NCBI GenBank assembly: GCA_045642465.1
Contig: JAZUIY010000016.1
Coordinates: forward strand, 248,001-312,000
DNA from: RUG420 sp045642465
GTDB taxonomy: Bacteria > Bacillota > Clostridia > Oscillospirales > Acutalibacteraceae
DNA: 64,000 nt
Direction: 5' to 3'
Part shown: piece by piece, positions 57,835-64,000 of the stretch
Numbering within the stretch: position 1 is the first letter of the stretch
Layout: each line of letters opens with the position of its first letter
The notes under the pieces: generated by a model
The model's database searches: none
What the model was told of the DNA's origin: nothing
The model's input: only the letters and a program-made list of their open reading frames with translations
Program-made: the position numbers and the translations under genes

Positions 57835-57897
57835 TTAAGCACCGATCATTGCGCCAAAGGCAACTACAAGCAAACCGATAGTTTCAAAAAAGGTCAT
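57835..57897 (-). CDS. 20-residue hydrophobic peptide, copy 2
   Basis: Minus-strand ATG 57897 to TAA 57835. Nucleotide and protein sequence are identical to copies 1 and 3. The GGAAGGAGG site is also conserved. The spacer to copy 3 is 62 bases, AT-rich, without a clear separate promoter or terminator, so all three are likely on one transcript. Confidence 0.7.
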   Translation of the reverse strand: MTFFETIGLLVVAFGAMIGA

Positions 57898-57959
57898 TGT
57901 CTGTTTCCTCCTTCCCCAATTATTTTTACATTAGTAAAATCAGTTTTTAGTTTGTTTCA

Positions 57960-58022
57960 TTAAGCACCGATCATTGCGCCAAAGGCAACTACAAGCAAAC
58001 CGATAGTTTCAAAAAAGGTCAT
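57960..58022 (-). CDS. 20-residue hydrophobic peptide, copy 1
   Basis: Minus-strand ATG 58022 to TAA 57960, the copy nearest promoter B. Coding sequence identical to the others; the leader differs slightly (GAAAGGAGGAAACAAGACA). Predicted as one short hydrophobic helix with a single acidic residue (E5). Membrane insertion or secretion without a signal peptide, as for phenol-soluble modulins or type I toxins, is inferred. Confidence 0.7.
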   Translation of the reverse strand: MTFFETIGLLVVAFGAMIGA

Positions 58023-58060
58023 TGTCTTGTTTCCTCCTTTCCCGTGAGCTTTCACTCTTG

Positions 58061-58087
58061 TATACGTACAAAAAGGTAAAGGGGCTA
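58061..58087 (-). promoter_or_regulatory. Shared-type promoter B (TAGCC-N16-CGTATA)
   Basis: On the minus strand TAGCC (58087-58083), 16 bases, CGTATA (58066-58061), then CAAGAGTGAAAG. It lies 39 bases upstream of the first 20-residue peptide gene. The TATA-x4-GTGAAAG leader is shared with promoter A. Confidence 0.68.
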
Positions 58088-58117
58088 CAAAATAAATAAA
58101 AAAATTTAGAAATAATG

Positions 58118-58149
58118 AAAAAAAGCACCCAAGCTGCTGCTTGGGTGCT
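58118..58149 (-). terminator. Terminator of the adenine deaminase gene
   Basis: AGCACCCAAGC (58124-58134), loop TGCT, GCTTGGGTGCT (58139-58149). The minus-strand T tract corresponds to the plus-strand A run at 58118-58124. Confidence 0.88.
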
Positions 58150-58163
58150 ACATTTTTCTGAAT

Positions 58164-59849
58164 TTAAATTATTAAATCCACTGGTTTAAATTGATCTACG
58201 TCTATTAAACCTTGGGTACTCATTTTCAGAGATGGGATAACCGGCAGGGAAACGAATGCCATATTCATGAATGGTTCAATACCGGAGTTGACACCAATCT
58301 CGGAAACGGCGGAACGCAATTTAGAATTCTGTTCTGCAATTTCTGCTGCGGAAAGGTCGCACATGAGGCCTGCAATTGGCAATGGCATTTCGGCAACAAC
58401 GGAACCATCTACCACAATGGCGGAACCACCGTTCATGGCACGAACGTGGTTGGCAACGGCAATCATGTCAGCGTCGTTGGTACCAATGACAATTAGGTTA
58501 TGAGAGTCATGGGAGACAGAAGCGGCAATGGCACCCTTCTGAAGACCAATACCCTTAATATAACCAATGCCCATATGGCCGGTTCCTTTATGACGTTCAA
58601 TAACAGCCAGCTTCAAAATATCATCAGCAACGGAGATACCATTATTAACATCAAAGTTAATAGGAAGATGTAATTCGTTGGTAAGCAACTGTCCCGGAAC
58701 GACTTCAATAACACGGCAGGTCTTTGTGCCGGTGTAGTCTAAGGCAAGAGAAGTAATTTCGGATACATGGAAAGAACTGCGTGCTGCAGCATCCAATTCG
58801 GCAGATGGGGTAGGAACGTCAAAGGACTGCAGAACGCCATCCTTAACAACCTGCTTACCATCTGAGAATACAGAAGAAATGGCAACGGACTTCAGGTCAT
58901 CCAAAACCAATAAGTCAGCTTTATATCCAGGGGCAACAGCGCCTACAGAAGGAACGCCGAAATACTGTGCAGCCTGGATGGTAGCCATGCGGATAACGGT
59001 GAGAGGATCCTTACCATAACCAATGGCTTTCTTAACAATGTTATCAATATGGCCGTCAGCCAATAAGTCTGCCGGATGTCTGTCGTCAGTGCAGAGTAAG
59101 CAACGTCTGTTCCATGGTTCGTCAAAGAGAGGGAGAAGTGCTTCCAAATTCTTGGCAGCGGTACCCTCACGAATCATAATGTATTGACCCTTGGTAACAC
59201 GTTCTTTTGCTTCGTCAGCAGAAGTGGTTTCATGGTCGGAAGCTACACCAAAGGAAATATACTTATCTAAGTCGGCTCCGGTAAGCATAGGAGCGTGTCC
59301 ATCTACTACATAACCCGAGGAGCGGGCATCCGCAATCTTCTGAAGTACATCTGGGTCTTCAAATAAGACACCAGGGTAGTTCATCATTTCAGCCAGACCC
59401 TGTACCCGTTCTTCAGCATAGAACGGTTTTAAGTCAGCGGCAGAAAGAACAGCGCCCGATTCATCAAATGGGGTAGCAGGTACACAGGATGGAAGCATGA
59501 TGTGTACGTGGAGCGGGAGACCTTCGCTCGTTTCCAGCATATATGCAATACCATCGGAACCACAAACGTTGGCAATTTCATGTGGGTCAGCAAAGATAGA
59601 AGTCGTACCATGTATGAGACTTACCTTAGCAAGCTCTGCAGGGGTCAGCATGGTACTTTCAATGTGAATGTGCCCGTCAATAAAGCCAGGGCAGATAACC
59701 TTCCCTGTAGCGTCATAGACAACGTCAGCACAGTCGTCAGCATAGTCGCCAACACCAACAATAGTGTCATCAGAAATTAGAACAGAGGCCTTATCCAAAG
59801 TGTCAGTAAACACATTCAAGACCATACCGTTTTTAATCAGTAGTTTCAT
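58164..59849 (-). CDS. ade: Adenine deaminase
   Basis: A 561-residue amidohydrolase deaminating adenine to hypoxanthine. PGFIDGHIHIESTM holds the first metal histidines, FADPHEIANV the next, and CTDDRHPADLLADGHID the catalytic aspartate region. The C-terminal ade-specific domain begins near residue 380 (LPINFDVNNGI, KGTGHMGIGYIKG, SHDSHNLIVIG). Length is standard. It is a single-gene minus-strand unit, with AAAGGAG upstream and its own terminator. Confidence 0.96.
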   Translation of the reverse strand: MKLLIKNGMVLNVFTDTLDKASVLISDDTIVGVGDYADDCADVVYDATGKVICPGFIDGHIHIESTMLTPAELAKVSLIHGTTSIFADPHEIANVCGSDGIAYMLETSEGLPLHVHIMLPSCVPATPFDESGAVLSAADLKPFYAEERVQGLAEMMNYPGVLFEDPDVLQKIADARSSGYVVDGHAPMLTGADLDKYISFGVASDHETTSADEAKERVTKGQYIMIREGTAAKNLEALLPLFDEPWNRRCLLCTDDRHPADLLADGHIDNIVKKAIGYGKDPLTVIRMATIQAAQYFGVPSVGAVAPGYKADLLVLDDLKSVAISSVFSDGKQVVKDGVLQSFDVPTPSAELDAAARSSFHVSEITSLALDYTGTKTCRVIEVVPGQLLTNELHLPINFDVNNGISVADDILKLAVIERHKGTGHMGIGYIKGIGLQKGAIAASVSHDSHNLIVIGTNDADMIAVANHVRAMNGGSAIVVDGSVVAEMPLPIAGLMCDLSAAEIAEQNSKLRSAVSEIGVNSGIEPFMNMAFVSLPVIPSLKMSTQGLIDVDQFKPVDLII

Positions 59850-59891
59850 GGAAAATCTCCTTTCGGGATATTAAATTCATAGTACCACAAA

Positions 59892-59918
59892 TAGCCAGAT
59901 AATGAAAAATGTCGTATA
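59892..59918 (+). promoter_or_regulatory. Shared-type promoter C (TAGCC-N16-CGTATA)
   Basis: TAGCC (59892-59896), 16 bases, CGTATA (59913-59918), on the plus strand. Same spacing as promoters A and B although the surrounding sequence is unrelated. Downstream a perfect palindrome, GGATAATTATCC (59937-59948), lies in the leader of the 51-residue peptide gene. Confidence 0.65.
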
Positions 59919-59973
59919 TGGAATTTGTAAAAACGAGGATAATTATCCCCGAAAATGAAAGGAATAATAAAAA

Positions 59974-60129
59974 ATGAAAGAATTAAAAGATTTTGAATTA
60001 GAATCTGTAGCTGCTGGTTTCTTGCCACCAGACATTTGGGAGTATCTGAAGGATAAAGAACCTGATAATAAAAAGGAAACGAATCAGTATCCTAATATCA
60101 AACCTCCGCAGATTCCTGAAAACTATTAA
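59974..60129 (+). CDS. Small peptide with double-glycine-type leader, 51 residues
   Basis: Frame from ATG 59974 (AAAGGA upstream) to TAA 60127-60129. MKELKDFELESVAAG is a leader-like segment with F-x-L-x-x-V-x-A-G, then FLPPDIWEYLKDKEP and a proline-rich, Cys-free, charged tail (IKPPQIPENY). The N-terminus resembles that of the 59-residue peptide at 52099-52278 (MKEL..., V-x-G-G, x-LPP). Driven by promoter C and ended by a terminator. Could be a bacteriocin-like or signalling peptide; maturation enzymes are not in the window. Confidence 0.62.
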   Translation: MKELKDFELESVAAGFLPPDIWEYLKDKEPDNKKETNQYPNIKPPQIPENY

Positions 60130-60161
60130 TTGCGTTAAGGCGATACAGTAACTGCAAAAAG

Positions 60162-60193
60162 AAAAGCCACTCGTGAGAACGAGTGGTTTTTTT
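60162..60193. terminator. Bidirectional terminator, peptide / patatin gene
   Basis: GCCACTCGT (60166-60174), loop GAGA, ACGAGTGGT (60179-60187), flanked by A and T runs on both sides. Confidence 0.86.
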
Positions 60194-61026
60194 CATGCTA
60201 AAAATTCAAGAAGAGAAGGAAGCAACGCTTCCATGGTTTCTCTACCCATCTTGTGAGCCAAGTCCATGTTGTCCGGATTGTGCTCCATGAATCCGCAAGG
60301 AATAGGAGCGGGCGGGTAGATACCAAATACAGTTGGATCCGATTCCACCAATTCCAAACTAGTGCGGGTTTGCAAATGGAGGGAGGCAATGTCGGAATAG
60401 ATTTCAGGGTACTTCCGCAAGAGTAGTTTAATGAGCGGTAGTTTCTTCTGTGGCAGGCGCTCTTCCTCTTTTGGCTTGGTCAGGATAACAACGGTCTTGT
60501 TGCTGCCAAGACTCTTAGCGAACCCCACAGGAATGCTATCGGCTACGCCACCGTCAAAATATAAGTTTCCACCCAGTTCAACAGGGCGGGCTGCAATCGG
60601 CATGGCGCAGGAGGCACGCAGTACTTCCAGGTCATAATCGTCACCGGTTTCCATTAAAAGGTATTCTGCCTTACCAGTTTTAGCATTGGTAACGGTGCCA
60701 TAAAACTTCGTTGGATTAGCGGAGAAGGCCTCACAGTCAAACGGATCTACAACACGAGGTACATAGTGAAAACAGAACTCTTTGGAATAAATGTTGCCTT
60801 CCAACAGCCAATTCAGGTACGAAGCATTTCGCCATTCCCGTGCCTCCAGCTTGTTGTACCGGAGTCCACGTTCCTTCTGCCCGGACTTATAGTTCACACC
60901 AAACGCAGTCCCCGCAGAAACGCCAACAATGTTGTCGAACTCTATTCCATTTTCCATCAGCACATCCATAACGCCAACCGAAAACAGCCCGCGCATGGCT
61001 CCGCCTTCCAGAACTAATGTTTTCAT
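60193..61026 (-). CDS. Patatin-like phospholipase
   Basis: A 277-residue patatin-fold lipid hydrolase. GGAMRGLFSVGVMD is the glycine-rich oxyanion motif, GVSAGTAFG holds the nucleophilic serine (G-x-S-x-G) and YFDGGVADSIPV the catalytic aspartate in DGG. No signal peptide or membrane helix, so cytoplasmic, acting on membrane lipids or acyl chains. The form matches YjjU/RssA-like bacterial patatins. Its 3' end touches the terminator. Confidence 0.9.
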   Translation of the reverse strand: MKTLVLEGGAMRGLFSVGVMDVLMENGIEFDNIVGVSAGTAFGVNYKSGQKERGLRYNKLEAREWRNASYLNWLLEGNIYSKEFCFHYVPRVVDPFDCEAFSANPTKFYGTVTNAKTGKAEYLLMETGDDYDLEVLRASCAMPIAARPVELGGNLYFDGGVADSIPVGFAKSLGSNKTVVILTKPKEEERLPQKKLPLIKLLLRKYPEIYSDIASLHLQTRTSLELVESDPTVFGIYPPAPIPCGFMEHNPDNMDLAHKMGRETMEALLPSLLEFLA

Positions 61027-61108
61027 ACCATACCTCTAATATAAAACTAGAAAAATTATAGCATAAACTGTGATATTATTAAGAAAGAGAAACTTATCAA
61101 GAAGATGA

Positions 61109-63886
61109 ATGGGTGAATATATGTCCAATCAATTTCTAACCAACTATTCGGAGTTAACATTTTTAGAAAAACTCCAAGACAATTTGAGAAGATGCAAAGC
61201 TTTTGCTTTTTCGGTTAGCTTTATTAAAAAAGCTGGCCTTGTTTTGCTTGTAAAAGATATTGAGGCAGCATTAGAAAGAGGCGTAGAAGGTAAAATAATT
61301 ACGTCTACGTATCAGAATTTTACTGATGTTGAATCGCTAAAAATCTTTAATAGTTTTCAGGATAGATTTCCTAATTTTCAATGCCATTTAGATTTTGATA
61401 GTTTCCATGACGATAGTTATTCTACAGTTGGGTTCCATTCCAAAGGTTATATTTTTGAGATGGAAAACGATTATGAAGTTTTAATTGGATCGTCTAATAT
61501 TACCCGTTTTGCATTACTTAAAAATGTGGAATGGGATATTGCTGTTTCTGAAAAAAGAGATTCGGAAGTATTTCAAAACATTAGTGCGGAATTTGATTAT
61601 CTTTGGAATGAAACAGAAGCTTTATCATTTGAAGTAATTAATGATTATACCAACCGGTTAAATTTCGCTATAGAAAGATGGGATATGGATTATGATCTTT
61701 CTGCAGCAAAAATCAAACCGAATTTTATGCAAAGAAAAGCATTAAAAGAATTAAATAGAAATAGAGCACTTGGAATAGAAAAGGCTCTGGTGATTGCAGC
61801 AGCAGGAAGTGGGAAGACATATCTTGCTGCATTTGATGCATTAAACTTTAATCCAAAAAGATTGCTTTATATTGTTCATGAAGGCTCTATTTTAAGGAAG
61901 TCATTGGAAACGTTCCAAGAAGTGTTTGGCAATTCTGTTACTTTCGGTATTTATGATGGTCAAAGTAAAGAGCTGGATGCAGATTTTGTATTTTCTACAA
62001 ATGTGACGATGGGTGCCAATAAAGAACTATTTGACCCTGAAACATTTGATTACATTGTAATTGATGAATGCCACCATGCAGTGGCACATACTTATCAGGA
62101 AATTATGACTTACTTTAAGCCGGAATTCTTGGTGGGTTTAACCGCTACGCCAGAAAGAATGGACAATGAAGATGTTTTTGAAATGTTTGGAAACAATATT
62201 CCTTATGAACTTCGTCTGAGAGACGCCATCATTAATGACTTGATTGTTCCATTTAAGTACTATGGCATTAGAGATGAACTTGTTGATTATGGCCTTAGCA
62301 AAGCTGAAGAACGAAAGATGATCGCTCAGCTGTCCACGGTTGAGCATTGTGAATTCATTAAAGAAAAGATTGAGCAATTTAGGCCAGATGGGAAACTAAA
62401 GGCCTTAGCATTCTGTAGGACTGTAAATCATGCTCGAATGATGTGCGAGGCAATGGAAGAGCAAGGCTATAAGACGGCTTACCTAACTGGACATAACAAA
62501 GTAGGGGAACGGATAAAAGCATATAATGACCTTCAGAGTGACACTTCTGACTTAGAAATACTGTTTACGGTAGATATTTTGAACGAAGGTGTAGATATTC
62601 CGGGTGTAAACATGGTTTTATTCCTACGCCCAACAGAATCATCAACTGTATTTATTCAACAGTTAGGACGAGGCCTTAGAAAATACGATAATAAGGAATA
62701 CGTAACAGTATTAGACTTTATTGGTAATAGTTATAAGAGAAGTGTTCAAATAGCGTTTGCTTTAGGATCCTTGGCAAAAAATTTTATTCTTGAAAAGAAA
62801 TTGATGAAGCAACTGGTCGAAGATGATTTTGAAGCACTTGGTCTTCAACCTTATGGTGTTGAAATCCATATAGATGATTTGAGTAAAGAAGAAATTACCG
62901 AATACATTGATAATGAGAATTTCAACAGTCTGAAATATATAAAACAAGATTATGAGAATTTTAAAAAATACACGAATAGTGAAACCTATCCTAAACATAT
63001 AGATTATTTAAATTCCGATGTTGCACCAGATCTTCAACGTTTTATGAACGTGAAAATCGGGAATAAAGTAAACTCTTATTATGGGTTCTTGAAGGGCATA
63101 GGGGAAGATGTTCCGCTGTTCTCAGAGTCTCAAGAAAAAGTGATAAACACGCTTTCTAATTATCTTCCGCTTGTACGTGAACATGAATTTATCATTGTTG
63201 ATAATTTGATCCGGGGAGCGGGTACAGCGCCAATAGAAACAATTCAAAAAGATATGGCGGAACGCATTCCAGGGTTCAATGAAAAACAGTTTAATCATGC
63301 ACTTCAGTATCTTCAAGAGAAGCAATGCATTCTTCGAAGTGGTGACACGCTTATCTTGAGTGCAAAGTTTGACCATAACTTCAAAGAATATTTGCAGGAT
63401 TTGATAGAGTATGGTTTGGTAAAATATTCTATTGATCGCGATGAAGAAAATGATTTTAAACTTTGGAACAGTTATCGTATGGATCAAGTGCAGCTGAGAC
63501 TGTTAAGAAATCCTGGTTCAAACCAGAAGGGGACCTATTATTACGGGAAGACAATCATTATCTTTGCATCCTTGAAGAAAGATGCGTCTATTGATGAAAA
63601 AATAAATTATAAAGATAAGTTCTTGTCTCCAAATCTGTTCCAGTGGGAAAGCGAGCACGACTTAAGCCAAAATGCTTTGCAAAATCTTTTAAATAGCGAA
63701 GAAGCATTAGTGTTCATTCGAAAGGTCAGCTCAGAAAATGGTTTTACGCTTCCATTTACCTATATTGGCCGAGGTGTTATGGATAATCCACGAGCACAAG
63801 AGAAAAATGGTACTTGGTTATTTGATATCAAAATGGATAATGAACTTCCAGACTATCTTCGATATGACTTTGGATTGGAAAATTAG
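61109..63886 (+). CDS. PLD-domain superfamily 2 helicase (DUF3427-type)
   Basis: A 925-residue protein. Residues about 1-185 form a PLDc-like nuclease domain with one HxK motif (HSKGYIFE ... IGSSNITRF). Residues about 200-560 are a DEAD/DEAH-type helicase: AAGSGKT (Walker A), IDECHHA, GLTATPER and QQLGRGLRK. The C-terminal region (about 600-925) fits the DUF3427 found in such proteins. A role in DNA or RNA restriction or repair is suspected. The gene is clearly more AT-rich (many AAT, TTT, ATA codons) than its neighbours, a sign of transfer. Start is 61109 or 61121; neither has a strong ribosome binding site. Confidence 0.85.
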   Translation: MGEYMSNQFLTNYSELTFLEKLQDNLRRCKAFAFSVSFIKKAGLVLLVKDIEAALERGVEGKIITSTYQNFTDVESLKIFNSFQDRFPNFQCHLDFDSFHDDSYSTVGFHSKGYIFEMENDYEVLIGSSNITRFALLKNVEWDIAVSEKRDSEVFQNISAEFDYLWNETEALSFEVINDYTNRLNFAIERWDMDYDLSAAKIKPNFMQRKALKELNRNRALGIEKALVIAAAGSGKTYLAAFDALNFNPKRLLYIVHEGSILRKSLETFQEVFGNSVTFGIYDGQSKELDADFVFSTNVTMGANKELFDPETFDYIVIDECHHAVAHTYQEIMTYFKPEFLVGLTATPERMDNEDVFEMFGNNIPYELRLRDAIINDLIVPFKYYGIRDELVDYGLSKAEERKMIAQLSTVEHCEFIKEKIEQFRPDGKLKALAFCRTVNHARMMCEAMEEQGYKTAYLTGHNKVGERIKAYNDLQSDTSDLEILFTVDILNEGVDIPGVNMVLFLRPTESSTVFIQQLGRGLRKYDNKEYVTVLDFIGNSYKRSVQIAFALGSLAKNFILEKKLMKQLVEDDFEALGLQPYGVEIHIDDLSKEEITEYIDNENFNSLKYIKQDYENFKKYTNSETYPKHIDYLNSDVAPDLQRFMNVKIGNKVNSYYGFLKGIGEDVPLFSESQEKVINTLSNYLPLVREHEFIIVDNLIRGAGTAPIETIQKDMAERIPGFNEKQFNHALQYLQEKQCILRSGDTLILSAKFDHNFKEYLQDLIEYGLVKYSIDRDEENDFKLWNSYRMDQVQLRLLRNPGSNQKGTYYYGKTIIIFASLKKDASIDEKINYKDKFLSPNLFQWESEHDLSQNALQNLLNSEEALVFIRKVSSENGFTLPFTYIGRGVMDNPRAQEKNGTWLFDIKMDNELPDYLRYDFGLEN

Positions 63887-63909
63887 AGAAAAAATGATAC
63901 AACATAAAT

Positions 63910-63936
63910 AGCCACCCAAACGGGTGGCTTTTTTTA
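63910..63936 (+). terminator. Terminator after the PLD-helicase gene
   Basis: AGCCACCC (63910-63917), loop AAAC, GGGTGGCT (63922-63929), then a T run. Confidence 0.87.
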
Positions 63937-63943
63937 TAGAAAA

Positions 63944-63970
63944 CAGGCCCCTCGGGAGAAGAGGGGCCTG
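63944..63970 (-). terminator. Hairpin, probable terminator of a minus-strand gene beyond the window
   Basis: CAGGCCCCTC (63944-63953), loop GGGAGAA, GAGGGGCCTG (63961-63970), flanked by A-rich sequence on the left that would be T on the minus strand. Confidence 0.7.
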
Positions 63971-63971
63971 C

Positions 63972-64000
63972 TTACGCGGTTTTGGAAGTTATGTAATAAC
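63972..64000 (-). CDS. Possible 3' end of a minus-strand gene
   Basis: A minus-strand frame stays open from the window edge to a TAA at 63974-63972, ending YYITSKTA. The terminator-like hairpin directly after it supports a real gene end, but eight codons are too few for any identification. Confidence 0.35.

Larger units (their letters stand above)
57706..58040 (-). repeat. 125-bp tandem repeat, three copies
   Basis: Unit starts are 57706, 57831 and 57956, exactly 125 bases apart. Each unit holds a stop codon, an identical 60-base coding segment, start codon and GGAAGGAGG-type ribosome binding site. The spacer between units differs at a few positions (for example ACATTAATAAAAACAG versus ACATTAGTAAAATCAG), while the coding parts are identical. 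Confidence 0.95.

Noticed and set aside
57560..57963. Plus-strand frames of 92 and 63 residues across the tandem repeat
   Set aside because: Both read the antisense of the repeated peptide genes. They contain repeated ALSTDHCAKGNYK-like segments but lack ribosome binding sites, whereas each minus-strand frame has a strong one.
57706..58040. Tandem repeat as a CRISPR array
   Set aside because: The period is 125 bases, the conserved part is coding with a ribosome binding site, and the spacers are near-identical to each other. No cas genes are present.

Overview
The window is a gene-dense stretch of a chromosome from an anaerobic member of the Bacillota (Firmicutes). The cell-division run sepF-divIVA-lspA-rluD, the strong GGAGG-type ribosome binding sites and the many short intergenic hairpins with T-tracts fit that phylum. 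A glycyl radical enzyme with its activase, a 2[4Fe-4S] ferredoxin, a 2-enoate-reductase-like flavoenzyme and an acyl-CoA dehydrogenase/Etf set point to strict anaerobiosis. I cannot decide between Clostridia and Negativicutes from this sequence. No phage, insertion sequence, rRNA or CRISPR array is visible.

Layout. 1-9.4 kb: cell division and envelope genes, a split transketolase, two hydrolase/peptidase genes, tRNA-Pro(CGG), an MFS transporter and a TRIC-like channel. 9.4-16.2 kb: a TetR regulator divergent from ornithine carbamoyltransferase, a nicotinamidase-like hydrolase, thyA-folA, an alpha/beta hydrolase and a large old-yellow-enzyme-type reductase. 16.3-21.5 kb: ychF, a probable Mn2+ exporter, an NhaC antiporter, a URO-D-like protein and a 56-residue protein. 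21.5-31.6 kb: a PadR regulator divergent from a catabolic operon (DUF3237-like pair, CoA-transferase, acyl-CoA dehydrogenase, EtfBA, hydrolase, acyl-CoA ligase), then an OFA-type transporter. 31.6-34.6 kb (minus strand): mutY, rsmI, trmN6 and a ferredoxin missed by long-ORF calling.

34.7-41.7 kb (minus strand) is a six-gene shikimate/chorismate/tyrosine operon with two fusions (aroE-aroK and aroC-chorismate mutase). It is preceded by a promoter, a 29-codon Tyr/Phe-rich leader peptide and a hairpin with a T7 tract, the layout of classical transcription attenuation. 41.8-48.8 kb: a membrane protein, an anchored esterase, galactokinase, and a folate cluster (PTPS with a CExxHGH motif, FolE2, FolP-FolK fusion) without folB, then a NifX-like protein. 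A promoter, structured segment and terminator at 48.8-49.0 kb look like a small RNA gene. 49.1-50.5 kb: an ECF sigma operon whose last gene is cut off against a tetR gene.

51-64 kb: an SDR, a GntR-controlled glycyl radical enzyme cluster, adenine deaminase, a patatin-like lipase and an AT-rich PLD-helicase. Scattered here are tiny peptide genes: three identical 20-residue hydrophobic peptides in a 125-bp tandem repeat, a 29-residue peptide, and two peptides with double-glycine-like leaders. Three of the four peptide transcription units share an unusual promoter signature, TAGCC-N16-CGTATA, and the fourth has only the CGTATA part. I consider this dispersed peptide regulon the most interesting candidate for an undescribed system, with the tyrosine attenuator second.
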